Shown here: positions 62,506 to 64,000 of the stretch, piece by piece
How the letters are laid out: every line of letters starts with the position of its first letter
How positions within the stretch are numbered: the stretch's first letter is position 1
Assembly: GCA_023393115.1 (NCBI GenBank)
Contig: JAEWMS010000085.1
Span: 1 to 64,000 of the forward strand
DNA: 64,000 bases
Origin: Bacillota bacterium
GTDB taxonomy: Bacteria > Bacillota > Clostridia > Acetivibrionales > DSM-1351
Direction of reading: 5' to 3'
Translations under genes and position numbers: made by a program
The notes under the pieces: generated by a model
Seen by the model: the letters and a program-made list of their open reading frames with translations, nothing else
What the model was told of the DNA's origin: nothing
Databases searched by the model: none

Positions 62506-63168
62506 TTATCCCTTTAAGTTGTTTAGTTTATTTATATCAATAGATTCAAAAGTGTGATTAATTTTAAATACAAAAATACCCATAATTATGAATGCAGTCA
62601 GTAAATCAAAGAAAAGACCAAGCTCAACAATCATTGGCATTCCCTCAGTTGTCAGCATGGCAGCCAGGAACAATCCGTTTTCTATCACAAGGAAGCCTAT
62701 AATCTGACCGATCGCCTTTTTTCTGCTTATCATAAAGAATAAACCCAGGAGTACAACTGAAAAAGAATATACTAAATAGTTTTTAGCATCATTATTGGTT
62801 ATTCCCTGGATATTGTACATTATATACCAGCTTAAAACTACCAATCCGCAGCAAATAATCATTGAGAGAGGTATATTTATAAAGAAGTCTTTTTCTACCT
62901 TGTACTCAACCTTATCTACCGTTCTCTTCATATATCTCGGAATCACAATTACTTTAAATACAACAATTAACACAAACATAATAATAACTTCGTCAAATTC
63001 TTTGGAAACCACCATTTCTCTTACCGAAACCAGCAGAGAAATTCCAGCCAGAAGAATTGACTGAAATCTGAAGGTAGGTATATAGGAATTTTGACGTTTG
63101 TTTGCTATCAAAGCAAAAGCTGAAATCAACATTAATATTGATAATAGGTTTAATGCATTATGATACAT
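62506..63168 (-). CDS. Hyf-like membrane subunit HyfE (NuoK-related)
   Basis: About 220 residues with six or seven helices, matching HyfE, which carries a NuoK-like core in its C-terminal half (IGFLVIENGLFLAAML). AAGGAG is 7 bases before the ATG at 63168; the frame opens at the GTG at 63174. It lies between the HyfC- and HyfF-like genes, the order seen in hyf operons apart from HyfD. Confidence 0.87.
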   Translation of the reverse strand: MYHNALNLLSILMLISAFALIANKRQNSYIPTFRFQSILLAGISLLVSVREMVVSKEFDEVIIMFVLIVVFKVIVIPRYMKRTVDKVEYKVEKDFFINIPLSMIICCGLVVLSWYIMYNIQGITNNDAKNYLVYSFSVVLLGLFFMISRKKAIGQIIGFLVIENGLFLAAMLTTEGMPMIVELGLFFDLLTAFIIMGIFVFKINHTFESIDINKLNNLKG

Positions 63169-63209
63169 AAACACACTCCTTGAATTTTGACCGATTATAA
63201 ATATCCTTT

Positions 63210-64000
63210 CTATTTTAGGATAAAGCCGGTTAAAAATCCTAATATAGAAATAACCAGAGCAATTACAGCAAAGTTAGGTATACTGTAAAGCCTGAATTTA
63301 ACAGTATTTAATTCAACAAATCCAACCAGGATAGTAATGACCAGTACCTTAACAAGAAAAACTCCCAGTGCTAAAAATACATTTTCAATATTAAACCCTA
63401 TTGGAAACAATATATTGGCCATAAAGGTCATAAAAACCAACTGCTTGATATAATTACCCATTTCAATTAATGCCAGATGCCTTCCCGAATACTCAAGGAC
63501 CATCGCTTCATGAATCATGGTAAGCTCCAGATGTGTTGAGGGATCATCCACAGGAATTCTGGAGGACTCGGCAATCAAAATAAGTAGCATACTTGCAAAA
63601 AGCAATATATTCATGGGCGTAAAAGCAGTCTCTGAATGACTTGCCACGAAGCTGTAAATTGAATTTACGTTTGTGGAAGCGATTCCAGCTCTTGCACTGA
63701 CAGTAATTATTACAATAAATAATGACGGTTCAATAAGTGCCGACACAAGTAGCTCTCTGCTGCTTCCCATTCCCCCGAAGGTACTTGCTGTATCAAGTCC
63801 GGCCAAAGTCATAAATACACGTCCGGCTACGAAAAGGTACACAATAATCAGCAAGTCGGTATAAAAAGAGAAACCAACTAAGCCGCGTAGTATTGGTAAA
63901 CAGCTTACTGCAGCCACTGACGTTATAAAGTAGACATATGGTGCAATATTATATATCCATGAAGCTGTTGTTGAAACAACCAAATCTTTCTTAAACAACT
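63210..64000 (-). CDS. Hyf-like membrane subunit HyfC (NuoH-related), 5' end outside window
   Basis: At least 262 residues of a NuoH/HyfC/EchB-like subunit with about eight helices. AESSRIPVDDPSTHLELTMIHEAM is the conserved loop that faces the quinone-like site and the large subunit. The apparent start (TTG at 63998) lies inside the family's usual KLFKKD segment, so the gene continues beyond the right edge. HyfB and perhaps HyfA homologues are expected further upstream. Confidence 0.9.
   Translation of the reverse strand, partial: LFKKDLVVSTTASWIYNIAPYVYFITSVAAVSCLPILRGLVGFSFYTDLLIIVYLFVAGRVFMTLAGLDTASTFGGMGSSRELLVSALIEPSLFIVIITVSARAGIASTNVNSIYSFVASHSETAFTPMNILLFASMLLILIAESSRIPVDDPSTHLELTMIHEAMVLEYSGRHLALIEMGNYIKQLVFMTFMANILFPIGFNIENVFLALGVFLVKVLVITILVGFVELNTVKFRLYSIPNFAVIALVISILGFLTGFILK

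Overview
The window reads as chromosome of an anaerobic, spore-forming, low-G+C Clostridia bacterium, most like the Ruminiclostridium/cellulolytic Clostridium group. This is an inference from gene content: a germinant-receptor operon, a Spo0E-like phosphatase, a T-box on tyrS, a c-di-AMP riboswitch on a cell-wall hydrolase, a large secreted PA14/F5-8C/FnIII protein and a membrane-bound Hyf-type complex. Most genes lie on the minus strand.

Layout: 1-1835 holds the 3' end of a group II intron, a deleted copper ATPase, copZ and csoR. 2163-4223 is an M23 peptidase/regulator operon ending in a broken ABC ATPase gene. 4561-7231 (minus) is the most notable locus: a four-gene unit of a cysteine-rich MarR regulator, a GNAT acetyltransferase, hgcA and hgcB, i.e. 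the mercury-methylation pair. 7497-12959 has an SDR, cobQ and a split cobalamin-dependent methionine synthase, so corrinoid supply and use surround the corrinoid protein HgcA. 13101-24000 holds surface and export genes: a lipoprotein, a LysM-M15 peptidase, TetR plus an ABC exporter, a large PA14 protein, and an NlpC/P60 enzyme under a c-di-AMP riboswitch. 24483-28096 has DUF2935, a phosphoesterase, spo0E-like and xer genes. 28106-33493 carries two LytTR regulators flanking a partly eroded c-di-GMP cluster. 33506-37653 is a gerA-type operon with a small fourth subunit. 37883-45641 is housekeeping (proC, glyA, an AIR-synthase relative, DUF2225, VanW, tyrS with T-box). 45692-52232 mixes intact genes (rhomboid, greA, NlpC/P60, cyclase-like) with several broken ones. 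52725-55412 is a CPBP protease with a VanRS-like two-component system. 55830-58456 is thiI, a cysteine desulfurase and a Cys-rich miniprotein. 58537-64000 is a Hyf-like complex whose large subunit has lost all four Ni-Fe cysteines.

Two systems stand out. The first is hgcAB inside an operon headed by a regulator with vicinal-cysteine pairs, in a Firmicute. The second is the hydrogenase-related membrane complex without a Ni-Fe site. A further theme is gene decay: deletions, frameshifts and fossils at about nine loci. These may be real, or some may be assembly errors. All functions are inferred from sequence reading alone; no database search was run.
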